DNA of 5,771 nt from Armatimonadetes bacterium RBG_19FT_COMBO_69_19. Its GTDB lineage: Bacteria; Sysuimicrobiota; Sysuimicrobiia; Sysuimicrobiales; Kaftiobacteriaceae. The stretch spans positions 2,300-8,070 of the forward strand of contig MENB01000007.1 of NCBI GenBank assembly GCA_001768125.1, read 5' to 3'. Shown here piece by piece: positions 5,062 to 5,771 of this stretch; the first letter of the stretch is position 1, and each line of letters opens with the position of its first letter. A program made the position numbers and the translations under genes. Under the pieces are notes generated by a model, which saw only the letters and a program-made list of their open reading frames with translations, had not been told where the DNA came from and searched no databases.

Positions 5062-5771
5062 ATGGATCTCGAGCTGATGTGGCGCATGGATGAGCTCCGC
5101 CGGCTCGCCGCGACGGAGTTCCTGGTGGGGGAGACCGTCTACGACGGCGGCGCCCCGGCCTTCAGCGTGCTGCCGACGCCGGACGCGCGGGCGCGCTTCC
5201 TCGCCCTGCGCGAGAAGGTGGCGCCGCTGGGCTACCTCCCGTTGCTGCGTCGCCGCCACGGGCGCACCGTGCTCGCCTTCGTGCCCCGGCCGGAGGCGGG
5301 GCGGTGGCGCTGGCCGGTGAACCTCCTGCTGTTCCTGGTCACGCTGGTCACGACGTTCATCGCTGGCTACATGAATGCCGGCGGCCTCATCGAGGCCGGC
5401 TACCTCCGCAGCGCGGTCGGCGGCGGGCTGGCCTTTTCGCTCTCGCTCATGCTCATCCTCGCCACCCACGAGATGGGGCACAAGGTCTTCTCGATCCTGC
5501 GCGGGGTGGACAGTTCGCTGCCGTACTTCATCCCGATGACGCCGCCGTTCGGCACGATGGGCGCGGTGATCATGACCCGCACGCCCGCGCCCAACCGGGA
5601 CGCGCTGATGGACGTGGCCGCGGCCGGGCCGATCGCGGGTTTCCTCGTGTCCATCCCGATCCTCGCCGTGGGCGTGGCCCGCTCCTTCGTGATCAGTCCC
5701 ACCGGCTTCCAGGGAATCAGCCTCCCCGACCCCCTCATCCTGCAGTGGCTGATCCGGGTGATCCTGCATCC
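5062..5771 (+). CDS. Site-2-protease-type membrane zinc metalloprotease (peptidase M50), N-terminal part; 3' end outside window
   Basis: M50 proteases cut substrates within the membrane and often act in signalling or membrane-protein quality control. The substrate here is unknown. The frame is open from ATG 5062 to the edge (236 codons seen). Residues 1-80 are a soluble N-terminal domain with FLVGETVYDG (20-29) and LREKVAPLGYLPLLRR (49-64), like the cap of EGY-type S2P homologues. Membrane segments are seen at about 85-104, 118-136 and 187-208, and another begins near 224. The second carries HEMGH (136-140), the HExxH zinc site with catalytic Glu137. LPYFIPMTPPFGTMGAVI (153-170) and AAAGPIAGF (186-194) are typical of this S2P group. 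The third zinc ligand, an Asp in a later helix, would lie beyond the window. There is no sign of a PDZ domain in the visible part. The hairpin after ftsZ suggests a separate transcription unit. Confidence 0.9.
   Translation, partial: MDLELMWRMDELRRLAATEFLVGETVYDGGAPAFSVLPTPDARARFLALREKVAPLGYLPLLRRRHGRTVLAFVPRPEAGRWRWPVNLLLFLVTLVTTFIAGYMNAGGLIEAGYLRSAVGGGLAFSLSLMLILATHEMGHKVFSILRGVDSSLPYFIPMTPPFGTMGAVIMTRTPAPNRDALMDVAAAGPIAGFLVSIPILAVGVARSFVISPTGFQGISLPDPLILQWLIRVILH

Noticed and set aside
5046..5093. Mini-ORF of 15 codons starting at ATG ATG 5046/5049 and overlapping the M50 start
   Set aside because: It has no SD upstream and overlaps the better-supported M50 start in another frame.
5044..5769. 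Antisense open frame of 241 codons at the right end
   Set aside because: It lies opposite the M50 protease, whose + strand frame shows HEMGH, membrane segments and an SD. The antisense product is a low-complexity charged sequence.

Overview
This window is the downstream end of a dcw (division and cell wall) cluster from a very GC-rich bacterium. All genes lie on the + strand in the classic order murC (3' part), murB, ftsQ, ftsA, ftsZ. The start of a site-2-protease-type M50 membrane metalloprotease follows and runs off the right edge. Having ftsA argues against Actinobacteria and cyanobacteria, which generally lack it. The type II-looking MurB, the murC-murB adjacency without ddl, and the EGY/S2P-like protease fit a high-GC Terrabacteria-type lineage, for example the Armatimonadota/CSP1-3/deep-Bacillota neighbourhood. 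That placement is inference only and cannot be settled from this window.

Layout. At 1-722 is the C-terminal half of MurC, with its upstream part missing. At 739-1665 is complete murB with a GTG start and a strong Shine-Dalgarno (SD) sequence. At 1709-2527 is ftsQ, whose start has no visible SD. The 79-base gap 2528-2606 is unusually AT-rich. It holds a 15-bp palindrome and two SD-preceded mini-ORFs that bridge the ftsQ stop to the ftsA start. At 2607-3854 is ftsA, then a 61-base gap with a perfect 14-bp palindrome just before the ftsZ SD. At 3916-4974 is ftsZ, followed by a strong hairpin that probably ends the operon (4997-5030). From 5062 to the end is the 5' part of an M50 protease gene with its own SD.

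How the genes work together. MurB and MurC act in succession on UDP-GlcNAc-enolpyruvate and UDP-MurNAc to make UDP-MurNAc-L-Ala, the first committed precursor of the peptidoglycan stem. FtsZ forms the Z-ring. FtsA anchors it to the membrane through its C-terminal amphipathic helix by binding the FtsZ C-terminal peptide (visible here as DIPAFLRRR). FtsQ is the single-pass scaffold that links the ring to septal wall synthesis. The M50 protease is probably a separate unit, because the hairpin lies between it and ftsZ.

I see no RNA genes, mobile elements, CRISPR arrays or signs of horizontal transfer. The coding content is ordinary. The points worth a second look are the non-coding joints (ftsQ-ftsA, ftsA-ftsZ and ftsZ-M50), the altered MurC motif and the short FtsZ linker.
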